Shown here one piece after another: positions 13,125-27,189 of a DNA stretch of 64,000 nucleotides (within the stretch, counting starts at the first letter, position 1; the number at the start of each line of letters is the position of its first letter). The translations under genes were made by a program, and so were the position numbers. Below the pieces are notes generated by a model. The model did no database searches and was not told the origin of the DNA. It was given only the letters and a program-made list of their open reading frames with translations. Source of the stretch: Pegea sp. RAD2-039. Its lineage: Eukaryota > Chordata > Thaliacea > Salpida > Salpidae. The stretch spans positions 1-64,000 of the forward strand of contig JAQGEQ010000382.1 of NCBI GenBank assembly GCA_034620365.1, given 5' to 3'.

Positions 13125-15790
13125 GTTTAGATTCTAAAATATTTTTATTAACACAAAAAATTGAAGTCTGAAAAATTGGCTTTTTTGTTTGAAAACTCTT
13201 CAACTAAACTAACAAATATTTCAAATTTTATCAAAACTCTTTTGTTGTTTAGTTCTACAAAAACGTTTTATTGTAAAATAAACTTTTATTTATTCAGGTA
13301 AACACCTACAAGAATTTAAACTAAACTCAACAAAAATATCTGCTCCACAGACAGCTGAAAAAGATTTGAAATAACTTGGAAGAAGAAATCTTAAGCATTT
13401 TGTCTTTTTAAGTTTATCATTCAAACTGTTTCTGAACAACTTTGTAAAAATAAGAATTGAATAATTCATCTCAAAGACCTAAACTAAAGACAAATAATTC
13501 CAGACAGCAATTCACTAATAAGATTAAATTATAAATTTCGAATTATTGAGAAAGTTATGAATATAAGAATTGATAGGAAATAATTTTCTTACAATCAGTC
13601 AACAAACTTAAGTTGTAAAAGTTTCTATTGTAATTTTTAAGGTCTAAGCATCAAATATTTACTTTCTAAACTGATTTCAAACAAATTTTTTTATTTAATG
13701 AAAGGTGGAAACATTAAACTTCAACTAAATAGTTTTCTTATTTACCAAAGTCAAACAAAACGCCTATATAATCACTATACCTACAAAGCTAGATCATATG
13801 AAAGGTTGCTAAGATACCAAAAGTTGAACGAAGTCCTCAAACTTTTCGAAACTTGTAATTTATCTAATTTTAGGAATAAAACCGATTTTAAATTAAACTT
13901 TCTGATTCCTTGATTTAATTTATCAAAAAATTTGTATAAAAAAGTCAGAATTTAAACTAAAATCTGCGGAAATTATATCTTTAAGTAAAAGTTGTAAAAA
14001 GTTTTTAAAACATTTTTCAATTTTTGTTAATAAAAAATTAATTAGTGAATCTCTCAATAAAAGAATTTAAAAATGTTTTTTAGAAAATTTCTATTTTGAA
14101 AAATCTTTTAATCGGAAATTTTCTTTAAGATGTTTAGAAATAATCTTCAAATAAGTTATTACAAATTGTAGTTAACTTACACAACGAAAAGCCTTTTAAG
14201 TCTAACTCAGTATCTAATTTAGTGTTTACAACAATTACTGCAATCTATAATTAGTTTCAATTCTACAAATAATTTTATTATCAAAAATTACTGACATAAA
14301 AGCACAAAGTTTCGGTTTCAGTAAGAACTACGGCAAGAATTTATTAACTTTTATAGTTTTAAGCAAAAGAGCGTCACCTAGCAACCGTGAAAAATAAATA
14401 TTTCCAGCATCTACAAAAAGTTATGTAAATAAAGATGTGACAACAATTCTATTGTAAAAGTTTTCTGGTAGTTTTTGTTTCCTGGTTACATAAGTTTTTT
14501 TTTCTTTCAATTTTTATAATAATATTTTGAATGCTGAAAGTATAATGATCTCAAAAAACACACCTTAAAATGTAGCGTACCAAATTGTTATTTTTTTTTA
14601 CTATAACTAATTAACATGATACAGAAAATATTCGACTTTGTGATTTAATCTTAAATCAAACTGATTTTAATCTATCTAATATCTTTCTAATCCCACAAAA
14701 AGATGAAGATCAAAATAGATAAAATAATCTTAAAATACTTTAAAATTTAAATTAAAAGGTCCTCATGTTTTTACTCAAAAAATAATTTTTGAAATTTTTG
14801 AATTTATTGATAATTATTATTTAAATTAAATACTTTTGTATATAATAGTCTTAAAACTTTACAAAAGCAAGAATTGCCAGCAGATAAAGCTTTCATAGTG
14901 ATAAAAAAACCAAATAATATCAAATGTATAAAGTGGTTTCTGTAAAAACGTTTAAGAAAAAGACGATTTAAATGAATAAATTCAAAATTGAATAAAATGA
15001 TTGAGATCTTTAAATATCTCGTTTAAATCAAAATTTAATATAAAATAATTTATGAATGAAAATTGGATAGTTAAAAAAAGTTCTAAAAGTAAAATAATTA
15101 ATTATCAGGTGTTGGTCTCAGATATTTTTAGAAAATCACATTTTTGTAAAAAATTAATAATAAAAATCAGTGAACTGCTAGTAGCAGATGTAGATATTTA
15201 ATATTAAAAATTCTTTAAACTATTTTTTGTCAGACAAATACTTGTAGAAAATCGATTACAAAAAACTTATTTATAGAAACTGTATGACTTTAAGAAAAAT
15301 TCTTCTTATTTTACAATTAACTGATTTTGTTGTAACGATTATCTAACAGGAAAAAGTCATTTCTATTTTTAAATTTCGATGATGTCACAAGTTATAAAAA
15401 TTTCTATACAAATAAATTGCAGATTTCTGTTCTAATTTCTAAGTCCTTTGTTTAAAAGCAATAATCTCTTTATAGGATTTATGTTCTTAAATTTTAGCAG
15501 AAATTATTTTATCAACAGATAATAATTCAAAATTGTTTCTGGATTTTCTTACTAAACTAGAAGATATTTTTCAGAATAATTTTTTAAGATGTACCACTCA
15601 AAAAAAAACAGAGATTTTAAAACTTGTATTTTATTGAAGACACTAATTAACAAATGAAAGTAAAATAAGGATATATTAGTTTTATGAAAACGCTTTTAAA
15701 ACACATTCTGAGTTTTATATTATTGATACAGATGAAATAAAATGAGTTTGGTTAAGACTGGGCAATTAGGTTTGATGAGAAATGAACGAT
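13125..15790. other. Intergenic AT-rich DNA between PLAC8 paralogues
   Basis: About 2.7 kb of AT-rich sequence with no supported gene. A plus-strand open frame at 13698-13913 has no recognised similarity. The right part must hold the 3' UTR of paralogue B, and the left part the promoter of paralogue A. Confidence 0.5.
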
Positions 15791-16184
15791 TTAATTAGCA
15801 ACTCGTTCCATTTCTTGTGTTATTGGTGCTGTAAGGTAACTCTCAAAACCACCAGTTTCTTCAGCCATTTGATGAATAGCACAACAAACACAACACCAAA
15901 CAGCTAACATATCATGAAAGAAGTTGCCTTCGATTCCCTGAAACAAATAAAGTTGAAAAGATTTGAAGTAAACTTTTCTATTTTACTTTGTCAGCTCGTA
16001 GCTTATGTCGGAGGTAAACTGGAGCACTACATGGATTGGCCAAAGTTGCCACCGCCCATAAACTTCCATTTGAATCAATACTTTCAGCAACTTTACCAAT
16101 GACTAGTACCGGGGCGATATGTGAGGCACAGCAAAGAGCCGTGTTTCCAAAGCAACCAAACAAACCAACTTTCCATTGAGCCAT
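15791..16184 (-). CDS. PLAC8/cornifelin-like cysteine-rich protein B
   Basis: Two exons on the minus strand, 15987..16184 and 15791..15937, with a 49-bp phase-0 intron (donor AAA|GTAAAA, acceptor TTTCAG), encode 114 residues. The N-terminal exon reads WKVGLFGCFGNTALCC and NPCSAPVYLRHKLRAD; the second begins GIEGNFFHDMLAVWCCVCC and carries IHQMAEETGG before a short tail ending in VAN. Intron position and phase match paralogue A exactly, so the pair arose by gene duplication. Relative to A it has one extra residue before the hinge and a Trp in the cysteine block. Membrane-associated by family knowledge; role unknown. Confidence 0.87.
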
Positions 16185-18949
16185 TTTAGAATTTGTTGAA
16201 ATTAGAATTTGATGAATTAATTAAAAATAACTAAAAAAATTTTACAAAAAAAATTTGATTAAATTTGAAATATTTGTTTTTAAAAAATCCCCAAAAATGA
16301 AATTTTGATTTTTAGATCAAAATGTGGAAAATATTTAATAAAATCGAGTCTTATGAGAAAATCGAAAACCATAGAAACTGAAGTAAATGAATTAGAAAAT
16401 GCAAACGTAGTATGTTGGTATTTTGAACAAAAAGCTGATTGTATTGTAGAAAAGAAGAAGAAACGCCTTTTAGCTAAAACATTTTCATCAGCTGTATAAA
16501 GCACTGGACCCTAGCAACTTATACTTTTGTTAAAAAGGGTTGATATTATTTGTTATCTAAACAATAAAGCTACTTTTAAAGTATTGTTTGATGACAAGTG
16601 TAGAAAAAAAGAGATTGAATGACTACAGTTCTAAAATCAAATAATAAATGAAAAAGTAGGTTGCTATGTAACAGAAATTTTATTTACTTATAAATCAGTG
16701 ATTTATGAGAAAGAATAAAAGTCACATGCAAAAAACTAACTCTAAGAATACAAAACTAGTTTATAGGTTAAAACATAGAATAAAAAAGTTTAATAATACA
16801 TCAAACGAATAAAACAAGAATATTAATCGTAAAACTAAAGTTTATACTTGATAAAAAAAATACTTCAAAAGTTATATGACTAAAAACACAAAACTTGTCT
16901 TTACTTCCTGATGGTTCATAATCGACTGTTTCCGGTTCCTACTGAACAACTGATTTTGGTTTGTAGCTGAGCTAAACTGGTTGCCATCAAATTTTTTGAG
17001 GAGTTTATATCGTTAGCGTGGCTTGTCATGGCTGACAACTTCTTTTTATTTCAAAAATGCTTCATTGAATACGCATCATTACTATCATATCTGTACTTAG
17101 TCATCAGCTGTAATACAGAATGTAATTTAAAAGATAGAAAAGATGAAGCTATCAGAAACTCATCAAGACTTTAAATATGACTTCAACTTGAATTTCATCA
17201 AATTTACTTGAAAAACAAAAACTTGAAAATATTTACAAATAATCTTAAAGACAAAACAGAAACCTCTGTTAAAAGCTTGATAAATTTCTTGGGTTTCTAC
17301 TGGATACAAGTAAATTATAATAAAACTGATTCATGAAATGTCTTTTGCAAAGAAAAAAATCAAATTTTAACAAAACTTCTATCTGAATAAAATTGAATTT
17401 TTGAAAAGACAGCATTGAATTTGGTGCAATAATTTCTTTTTCAACTTTATGGGAAAGATAGTAGTTGCCGGAAGCTTTTGAAAAGTAACTTGAAAATAAA
17501 AAGGAAGCTAAAGATTAAAAAAAATTACTCAAAGCTACAAATGTAGATGAATAAAGTAAACATCTTTAAAACTTTATAAGTCATTACTTTATCATATTTG
17601 CAAATCATTGTGACAATTTGATGAGTAAATGGTGAAAGTATTGATGTTTTTCAAACAATTGTTGACTGCATACAACTGCAAAGAAGTTATCTAGATGCTT
17701 TTGAAATTTCAAATTGAATTCTTTCAAGTGATTAAAAGCAGCAAGAATGTTCAGAATTTCAGAAGCTATTTCCTATTTTCATCAACAACACAATTTTATC
17801 GAGATACGTTGTTGTCGAATGTTATGACATTTGAGCTAAATATTTTCAGCGCTGCAGTAGAAAATGTTAAAAAATTCATAAACTGAACATAAAACTTTAT
17901 TCAATTTTTATTTTTATAAAGTAGTAAAAAGGGCTTCCAAATATAAATCATCAAACAAAAAGTATTCAAAAGAAATACAAACAAAATAATTAGATAACTG
18001 ATAAATGGAAATAAAGTTAAGAATAAACCAGAAAAAATATTTTTTTAATAGTAACTTAAATCAAATAATCAGAATTTTATTTATTATCAAAACGAGTAGA
18101 TAGTAAAAAGAAAAAAACTTAACAGTTACTCTTAAACAAATTTATCTGAGATTTTACATTTACAAAACTGTTTTTCAGACAATCAAAAAAATAGCTGAAG
18201 ATGAAGTCATATTTTTATTGAAAGTTTTAAATATGTTGATGTGTTTGTAGCTCTCCAAGTAATTATCTAAAAAATTCATTAGTTTAAAAATAAGATTGAA
18301 AAACACTTGAGTGTATTTTCTCAATACTTTTTATCATGTGTGTTTTGTATGCAGTTATCTATAGACAAGCCTAATTGCAAACTACTTCGTAATATAATTA
18401 GTTTGACACTAGACATAGTAAAATTGGTAGTGATTCATAAAAATTATTTGCTGAAAGTTAAGTAATTAATTGACCTTAAAAGTTCTTGAAACTATTCAAC
18501 AATTTCTGTTCTTCAATATTAACTTGAAATTTGGTAAATAGTTGCAAATTCCTAGAACCTTTCTGTGCATCACTAATCTCTTTGCTATTTAAAGATTTTT
18601 TTCAAGATTGCTGTGAAGCATAATTTCACTTTTTGAAATTTGTAAAGTTATGATGATTAAAATTTAATGAATTTTACTTTTCGAAATCAAAGGAAATTTG
18701 TAAAATATGTTTAAAGTATTCGAAATAGTTGAACAAAATAAGGTTGATGACGAATTAAATTTCAACTTAATTGATTTATATTAGTGAATTTATTTTCTAA
18801 AATTACTTTGGCGCCATCAAGGAAATCTCATAATTGCTTTTTCAAGAGCGCCATCTACCGGAACTCAAATCTTCTGTCTCAGTCCTTATCAGAACCAACA
18901 AGATTTTAACTAACAAGCGCCTGTGGTACACCAGGGCAAATAACTTACA
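16185..18949. other. Intergenic AT-rich DNA, no gene seen
   Basis: No convincing exon was found. Overlapping open frames on both strands at 16280-16504 and one at 17695-17886 have no recognised similarity. A slightly less AT-rich patch lies near 16900-17040 and could be an exon of an unrecognised gene, but it contains only a short minus-strand frame of under 40 codons. Confidence 0.45.
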
Positions 18950-19073
18950 AATTTATGACCTCAAGGTCACTGTACCGTGTCACTGTCCCTGGTTACTACA
19001 ATCGAAGCACATGCGCGGTTAAGTATTGCGCATGCGCAGTAAGGAAGGAAGTTTGGATGACAACTTCTTTTCA
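18950..19073. repeat. Dispersed cassette with ERR-, NRF1- and ETS-like sites, copy 1
   Basis: This recurs at 34888-35062 with strong similarity. It contains the palindrome TGACCTCAAGGTCA (18956-18969, including TCAAGGTCA, the classic ERR/NR5A half-site), then ACTGTCCCTGGTT, an imperfect GCGC-rich stretch, the full NRF1-type palindrome TGCGCATGCGCA (19027-19038) and GGAAGGAAG (ETS-like). It ends about 93 bp beyond the stop codon of PrimPol, on that gene's downstream side. It may be a small mobile element or a shared regulatory or boundary element; function is inferred only. Confidence 0.8.
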
Positions 19074-19165
19074 TCTGCTGCTTCGATTTACAACCAAAAA
19101 AAAGACAAATTTTAGAGATTTTTTTTAATAGCGAAAAAAAACTTTTTATTAAAAATGAAAAATGT

Positions 19166-20629
19166 TCAAAATGTATCTTCTGAATCATTTAAAATCTTCG
19201 ATAATAAAACTTGATCTTCTTCTAAATCCAACAAATCATTTACATAAGTTGGAAAACTGACAGAATTTGATTTATAATCAGAAACACGGCAATCAGGATC
19301 ATAACATTTCTGATATAAAGATCGGGTCAAGAAATTTGCTATAAACATGATATTATTACTTTTATGTTCTCGTTGAATATTGCCACAAAATCTAGAACCT
19401 ATTATATCATAAACAACAACATTTTTATCTTTTAAAAATGAAAACTTTTTGATTTTAGCATTTGGCAACACTGATTGTATTTCATTTTCAACAAATTTGT
19501 TTAGATTTTGAAATAAGATATCATTGGGTTGTGAGTATCTGCCTCCATCTTCACTTTTGTGGTTAGAAAGTCTTTTTCGTGTTTCAATTGAATTTGTCAT
19601 TTGAATAATTTTGAAGTCTTTAGCTTCACGGGAATCTAATTTAAAAGCAGAACATAAAGATGCAGAAAAAATCATTTTTAATAAATTTTCTTCAGATATT
19701 TTTTTCACTGATTTTGTTGGTTGACTTTTACTCAAGCGGTGAAATTTGCAACACTCTTTCATTATATTAATAGATTCAAACTGAAAAGTACAAGATGAAG
19801 ACAACTTCAATTCTACATTCTTATTCAATTTACTTGAGAGAAATAATCTAAAGTTTCTGTTTTTAGTGTAAACACCTTCATCTACAAACAAGTTGATTGA
19901 TTGATCAGATGATAAAGAGTTTTTCCTGATTTTTAAATATGAAAGTTGATCTACAAAATCAAGATCTTTTATCCAAGAGTATCTATCTTCATCTAAGGAA
20001 TTTTCTAGAAACATTTTAAGAGCTTTACACAACTTTTTCACGAAGATACCAACTTGTAAATTGTTGTAAAATACAGCTTGAGGAAAATGCCAAATTAAAT
20101 GAGAACTAAACTTGGATTTAGTGCTAGAGATCAGTTCAACAACGTTTTCTCTGTTTGTGTTTATTCCAAACTCTTTCTGTATAAAACTAGAAACAAACTT
20201 AATCCATATTTCAATCATTAAATCAGAATCTTTGTCAATATTAACACTTTTGTCATATTCTAAATCAAAATAAAGATGACAAGTTCTACTTTCTTGTATC
20301 AGTTCATAAAAATGTCTGGTTTTCTCTTTCATTTGTTTATAATAAAACCAAAACTCTTCTAAACTTGCAACTATATACTGACGATTGCCAGAAGCAGCTT
20401 GTTCTGTCGTCATCATATCTTTATTTTCAATCGCAAACACTCTAACATCGTCAGATAAACTTTTAGAATAATCAAAAGCAGCTTGTTGCTTATAGAAAAT
20501 GTTCCAAGTTGAAATTGGTTTGTCAACTTCACAGAGTTTTGGCATGTACTTCAAAACTAAAGGTTTTAATTTATACTTTTGTTCTGAAGCAACGATTTTA
20601 TCCAATAGTCTACTTTTTAATTTCGGCAT
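19166..20629 (-). CDS. PRIMPOL: PrimPol primase-polymerase
   Basis: Single-exon gene of 487 residues. PrimPol is an archaeo-eukaryotic primase (AEP) that re-primes stalled replication forks in nucleus and mitochondria. Motif I is DLE in HLYFDLEYDK (Asp122, Glu124); motif II is SxH in KFSSHLIW (Ser175, His177); motif III Asp is in LFVDEGVYTKNRNFRLF (Asp250). The C-terminal zinc knuckle needed for priming is present: Cys415, His422, Cys442, Cys447 in the context RFCGN...EHKSNN...QKCYDPDC. All expected catalytic and zinc ligands are intact. The protein is shorter than the human one (560 aa), mainly because the tail after the zinc motif is only about 40 residues; that tail is acidic (DLLDLEEDQVLLSKIL) and could be a reduced RPA-binding motif. 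No intron is evident, unusual among its neighbours and similar to ILK. Confidence 0.93.
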   Translation of the reverse strand: MPKLKSRLLDKIVASEQKYKLKPLVLKYMPKLCEVDKPISTWNIFYKQQAAFDYSKSLSDDVRVFAIENKDMMTTEQAASGNRQYIVASLEEFWFYYKQMKEKTRHFYELIQESRTCHLYFDLEYDKSVNIDKDSDLMIEIWIKFVSSFIQKEFGINTNRENVVELISSTKSKFSSHLIWHFPQAVFYNNLQVGIFVKKLCKALKMFLENSLDEDRYSWIKDLDFVDQLSYLKIRKNSLSSDQSINLFVDEGVYTKNRNFRLFLSSKLNKNVELKLSSSCTFQFESINIMKECCKFHRLSKSQPTKSVKKISEENLLKMIFSASLCSAFKLDSREAKDFKIIQMTNSIETRKRLSNHKSEDGGRYSQPNDILFQNLNKFVENEIQSVLPNAKIKKFSFLKDKNVVVYDIIGSRFCGNIQREHKSNNIMFIANFLTRSLYQKCYDPDCRVSDYKSNSVSFPTYVNDLLDLEEDQVLLSKILNDSEDTF

Positions 20630-21584
20630 TTTGTAGTTTTAAAATTCTATTTGATAAATTTATGAAAAGCTATCAATATAAAGTTGATATTAAAAGAAAT
20701 AAAAACTCAAATATAATTATTTATAATGTAAATGAAAAAGTAAAAAAGAAAATATAAAAATCTAAACTTATAACAATAATATATATAAGGCATAATTATC
20801 CAAAGTAAAAACAATATAAATACAATTTAAAATATAATATTTATAATTAAATAATTCATATAATATTCATTTGTTCATAATATTAATTTATTTTTTGTAG
20901 ATAATTCAGTAAAAAAATCTAAAAAATGATTTATTTATTAAAAATATAAACAAAATTTGTATCAATAAATGTTTAAATTTAAAGTCAAATTACAATAATG
21001 AACAAAATGTCTTAATGTTACTTTGGCTTTATATTATTAAAGCTTAAATTTAGAAACACTATTTTATTTATTAAATATTCAAAAGCCATAACTAAGCCAT
21101 ATTTTTATTTGAATAAAAAGGGTAGATTGTATAATTTTACAAATATGAATATTTATTACAAATAACCATCAATTTTACTATTTATCGTATCATTTCAAAG
21201 ACCGAATCAACTTTTATATCAAAACTTGTTTTTTGTAAAAGGTTAGAATAATTTACCACTTTATACTTAAATTCTGGAAAAAAGCTTTCAGTAACTAGTT
21301 AAATGTAAACATCTTTTCTAATATATAAAAGCTTAAAGTCGTTTAGTCGCCTTTAAAGATAAGCAATTGAGCTAAAATAATTAAAGTTTTATTTGAAATA
21401 GATCACTGATAAAACGTTCAAATTTTATTTATTTTAATGTTCAATCACTAGGTCTTAAATATTAAAACTTTTAATTAGAATAATAATGTTCAATTACGGA
21501 TGTATTTTTTTTATATCTGATTTTTATATAAGTTTGTATTTATATCTCATATTTATATCCTGGTATATAATATCCTTCCTGCTT
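20630..21584. other. PrimPol upstream region, no gene seen
   Basis: Very AT-rich sequence upstream of the PrimPol start, which must contain its promoter. No coding exon, conserved promoter motif or RNA gene could be picked out. Confidence 0.45.
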
Positions 21585-21745
21585 GGTGGCGAAGCGGTTA
21601 CTACACCTAGCTACAAGGTACATCTAGCTTGGAAGTACCGGGTTCGACCCCAAGGTAGAGACATATAAAACTCCTGAGAATGTGTGTTAGTGAGATGTGC
21701 TCTCTTTAGGCACCCTCCTTCGCATTTATATATATAAAATAAAAA
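21585..21745 (+). mobile_element. tRNA-derived SINE with LINE-type 3' tail
   Basis: The head resembles a tRNA gene: an A box in TGGCGAAGCGGTTA (21595 onwards) and a B box GGTTCGACCCC near 21640, spaced as in RNA polymerase III internal promoters. The tail, starting GAGAATGTGTGTTAG and containing GGTGC/GCACC-type stem sequence (here TGTGCTCTCTTTAGGCACC) and CCCTCCTTC, matches the 3' ends of the LINE remnants at 11210-11290, 42310-42395 and 62850-62935. It finishes in TATATA/AAATAAAA repeats. By analogy with known SINE/LINE pairs, the SINE would be mobilised by the partner LINE's reverse transcriptase. It is not a functional tRNA gene: the acceptor stem does not close. Confidence 0.85.
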
Positions 21746-23360
21746 TAAAATCAGAAAGTTTTTCTTTTGCCTATGTTTTTATAGTTAGGAACAATATAGT
21801 TTTAAAACGAAGATAATTTAAAATTCTTATAAGAATTTTAGTTATCCAAAAAATAACTCGGATAAAGATGTAAACATTTTTCAAAAACAAATCCGATATT
21901 ATCTTATTTCTTTTTTTATTTTAGTAAATACGACATCTTTTTATTAAAGAATTAAACATTGCTACAATGGTTTGTTTAAAAATTTGCAAGTATCAAAACA
22001 AACAAATAACAGATATTAAAATTCTAAAATAAATTTAAATTAAATTTGTTTAGAAGTTAAACCCAAAATGTTTCAATTTCAGTTCAATGTTTTACTTATA
22101 TGGTACTTTTGGTCAAAGCTAGTTTGGGTGATGCCAGTCATTGTTTAGAAAACGTCTTTACCTTTGGGTGTGTTGGTGACGATTTTAAGTAAAATATCTT
22201 TAAATTTTAGTATTTTAATTCTTTTAATAAACTATTTTTGATTTACGTCAAAAGTTTTGTAATTTTTCTTATATTTTTTTGTCAGTATTTTGCCAAAATT
22301 CGTTTGTTCATAATTTTATTTATAAATCTATTTAGTTAGCAATTTTTTGTGTTTTTAAATGATAAGAATTTTATTTTTTTATTATTAAAATATTTTAACT
22401 AAATCTTTATATTTATATATTTAATTTTTTTTAAGAATATTTAAAAGTAAATTAAATCTGGTGAAATATATTTAAATATTATTTAATATATTTATTTTTA
22501 AATTATTGTTTTTTGATGAATATATTTTTTATCATTTTTTGTTTGTTTAGAATTTTTTGAATTTGTAAAATAAGTTTTAAAATATGATTTTGCTTAGCTC
22601 TTGATGATGTTTTTATATTAAAGTTTAATTTTTAAATTTATTGAAAGTAAAGTTTATTTTATGATTTAAAGCAATAAATAGTTGTCATGTAAACTTGAGT
22701 TTAAACTATTTGATAAATTGAGTTATAACATTTTATTTCTTTTTAGAAATTATATTTTGTTTTTTTAGTGGTTTCAGTTTTGTCACCACAAAGTATGTGG
22801 CTACATTTGTTGCTATATATGGTAAATATAAAAGTTAAATTTGGTGATAAATTGTTTTAAGAGTTCTAAATATATAAACAAATTTTTCATATTTTAAATG
22901 GATTTTATTTTGGTTTATTATTATCTTTATATCAACGTTGTCATTAAAAATACTTTTTTTTATAATTAACAATTTTTTGGTATATTTTTTTGAATATTAT
23001 TTATTTTAATTCGTTGTTTAAATCATTTATAATATAAATATTCATAATTATATAGATGGCCATGTTTTATATTAAATAATTTTATTATAAATTATATTTA
23101 TTTTTTATTTTTATAAAACTTTTAAATGTAAATAATAGTTTTATTTATATACTAACTTTAAATTTATAAACTTTTATTTTATTACTTGTATGTTGTCAGT
23201 AAAAAAAATAAGAAAGTTATAATGATAAAAGATAGTTAGATTTATTATTTTTATTTATTTGTTTTTTATAAATTTAACTTTCTAATTTTAGATATTTTTA
23301 TATTTATTAGCATATTTTTAAACATTTATTTATATTTTTAAAGATATATTTACTATAAAA
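21746..23360. other. ILK upstream region, AT-rich
   Basis: This is the promoter and probable 5' UTR region of ILK. Possible noncoding exons exist, for example a less AT-rich stretch at 22120-22190 and one at 22770-22820 flanked by TTTTTTAG and a GGTAAATA-like donor, but neither has a reading frame that can be tied to a protein. Confidence 0.4.
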
Positions 23361-24707
23361 ATGAATGATATCTTCAGCCATTGTAAAGATGGTAACTTGG
23401 TTGCTGTCAAAATATGGCTTGATAATACAGAAAATGATTTAAACCAAGGAGATGATCATCTATTTAGTCCTCTGCATTGGGCTTCAAGACAAGGACATGC
23501 TCATATAGTAGATGTGTTGCTAAGGAGAGGTGCTCGTGTAAATGCTGCTAATATGGGAGACGATACTCCTCTACATAATGCAGCTCAAATGGGAAATTTA
23601 GATATTTTGAGGAAATTGTTGATTCAAAAAGCTGATGTAAATGCTTTTAATGAACATGGTAATACTCCTTTACATTATGCTTGTTTTGGTCAATATGCTG
23701 CTTGTGCTGAAGAACTTGTCAATTTTGGAGGACTGGTCAGTATTTGTAACAAGTTTGGACAAACCTCACTGTCAAAAGCTCGACCTAGCTTAGCAAGAAA
23801 GTTAAAGGAGATGGCAATTTCTAAAGGTCAAGATCTCAACGAGATTCATTTTAAGGATTCAGTCAGTAAATACACAACAACAAGAACGCGAGCAAAAAAT
23901 GATACTTTAAAACATGATAATGTTGATTTGAAACAACTGAATTTGAAAGGAAAGATTGCTTCATCTCATTCTGGGGACACATGGAGAGGCAGATGGGGTC
24001 AACAAGAAATTGTTGCTAAAATTCTAAATGTAAATGAGATAACAACTAGAAAATCTCGTGAATTTTATGAAGAATATTTACGTTTAAGAATATTTTCTCA
24101 TCCAAATGTCCTTCCTGTGATGGGAATTGTGAACTCACCTCAAAATCTAGCAACAATTAGTCCACATGTTGCGATTGGATCTCTGTATGGAGTCCTTCAT
24201 GAATCTACAGTTACTGTAGATCACAGTCGAGCCATTCTATTTGCTACTGACATTGCTAAAGGAATGTTATTTCTACATTCTCTAGATCCAATCATTCCTC
24301 GTTTACACATCAACAGCAAGCATATCATGATTGATGAAGGAATGCAATGTAAAATCAACATGAGTGATGTTAAGTTCTCTTTTGCACATCCAGCTAAACA
24401 ATACTACCCAGCATGGATGGCTCCAGAAGCTCTACAACGAAAACATGAAGAGATTAATCGAAAAGCTGCAGATATGTGGAGTTTTTCTATACTTTTGTGG
24501 GAAATGGTTACTAGGGAAGTCCCCTTTTCTGATATGTCTAATATGGAGTGTGGAATGAAAATAGCTTTAGAAGGAGTCAGAGTCAAAATTCCCCCGGGTA
24601 TTTCCCCACATATTTGTAAGCTTATGCAAATTTGTATGAATGAAGAACCAGCCAAACGACCTAGGTTTGATATGATTCTGCCGATTTTAGAAAAGATGAT
24701 AGCCTAA
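23361..24707 (+). CDS. ILK: Integrin-linked kinase (pseudokinase adaptor)
   Basis: 448 residues in one exon, against 452 in human, and alignable from the first residue ([12 protein letters not shown]). ILK links beta-integrin tails to actin in the ILK-PINCH-parvin complex at adhesion sites. Residues 1-170 are ankyrin repeats, with DDTPLHNAA and [13 protein letters not shown] conserved; these bind PINCH. The kinase-like domain (about 190-446) keeps the beta3 lysine in EIVAKIL, but the catalytic loop has INSKHIMID instead of HRD and the metal site reads DVK instead of DFG, so it is a pseudokinase as in other animals. Parvin-binding C-lobe motifs such as [29 protein letters not shown] and NEEPAKRP are intact. 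The absence of introns in the coding region is notable beside the intron-rich neighbours and could reflect intron loss or an old retrocopy. Confidence 0.97.
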   Translation: MNDIFSHCKDGNLVAVKIWLDNTENDLNQGDDHLFSPLHWASRQGHAHIVDVLLRRGARVNAANMGDDTPLHNAAQMGNLDILRKLLIQKADVNAFNEHGNTPLHYACFGQYAACAEELVNFGGLVSICNKFGQTSLSKARPSLARKLKEMAISKGQDLNEIHFKDSVSKYTTTRTRAKNDTLKHDNVDLKQLNLKGKIASSHSGDTWRGRWGQQEIVAKILNVNEITTRKSREFYEEYLRLRIFSHPNVLPVMGIVNSPQNLATISPHVAIGSLYGVLHESTVTVDHSRAILFATDIAKGMLFLHSLDPIIPRLHINSKHIMIDEGMQCKINMSDVKFSFAHPAKQYYPAWMAPEALQRKHEEINRKAADMWSFSILLWEMVTREVPFSDMSNMECGMKIALEGVRVKIPPGISPHICKLMQICMNEEPAKRPRFDMILPILEKMIA

Positions 24708-26412
<1,705 letters not shown>

Positions 26413-27189
26413 ATGTTGAATGTTAGAAGATATTTATATAAATTTAGAGTTCTTTTTGAGTTTAAATAAAATTTTTGGGTTACAAAAAAGTAGTTATTAA
26501 GAAGCTTGTTTATTTGCTTCATATTCTCTAATTACTAAGATTAGTTCATTGTTGAAAGAAGTCAGTTATCAGGGAACAACAGTTTGTACCAACACAAGAA
26601 AGTTTAAACTCCGCAGAAAGTCTAAACTGAATCAAATGTTACACAATTTTAAGAATCAAATTAAAAGTTTGGATATTTTTACTTCCAAATAACTCGTTAA
26701 ATTTGAGCAACTAAATATTTCATGAGCTAATTGAAGTTTCACCTGAAGCGTCTATTTCTCAACTTTAGAATACTCGAACAAAAAACTCTCTTGAAAAAAC
26801 GATTCAAAAAAATCCTTTCAATAAAAAGAATCTTTTCAAGAATTTTTACAAAAACAATTTTAGCTATAAAGTCTACTTCAGTTTAAAATCAAACGCCAGT
26901 AAACAACAAATCAACCAGATAATTTTACTTGGATACATTTTTGTGCAATTGACAAACTAATTAAGCATTTTAACAACGATAGGCTTTCAAACAGCTTGTT
27001 ATGTAATCCGTGTGGTACAACTGTAGAGTATTTACCGCTGACGTAAATATGTTAAATGTACTTCTCGTAGAATGTAGAATTCATTAATAAGTTGTATTGT
27101 AAATAGCGTGTATAGTTGTTGTACTTATCGCTGGTTACTGGCTTTTTACGAATTGAATAAAGCTCATATGAAAGAGTCGTTATCATTAT
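26413..27189. other. PSMA4 downstream region
   Basis: The PSMA4 3' UTR probably ends soon after AATAAA at 26464-26470. The remainder shows no supported gene. A minus-strand open frame overlapping the last PSMA4 exon is a shadow. Confidence 0.5.

Noticed and set aside
16280-16504. Overlapping open frames on both strands
   Set aside because: No similarity to a known family, no clear splice context, and composition like chance AT-rich frames.
16965-17030. Short minus-strand frame starting MTSHANDINSSKNLM
   Set aside because: It is under 40 codons with no recognised domain or partner exon; noted only because the local base composition is less AT-rich.
21585-21660. Possible tRNA gene
   Set aside because: A and B boxes are present but the acceptor and anticodon stems do not form properly, and the tail is the LINE-type 3' end, so it is a SINE head.
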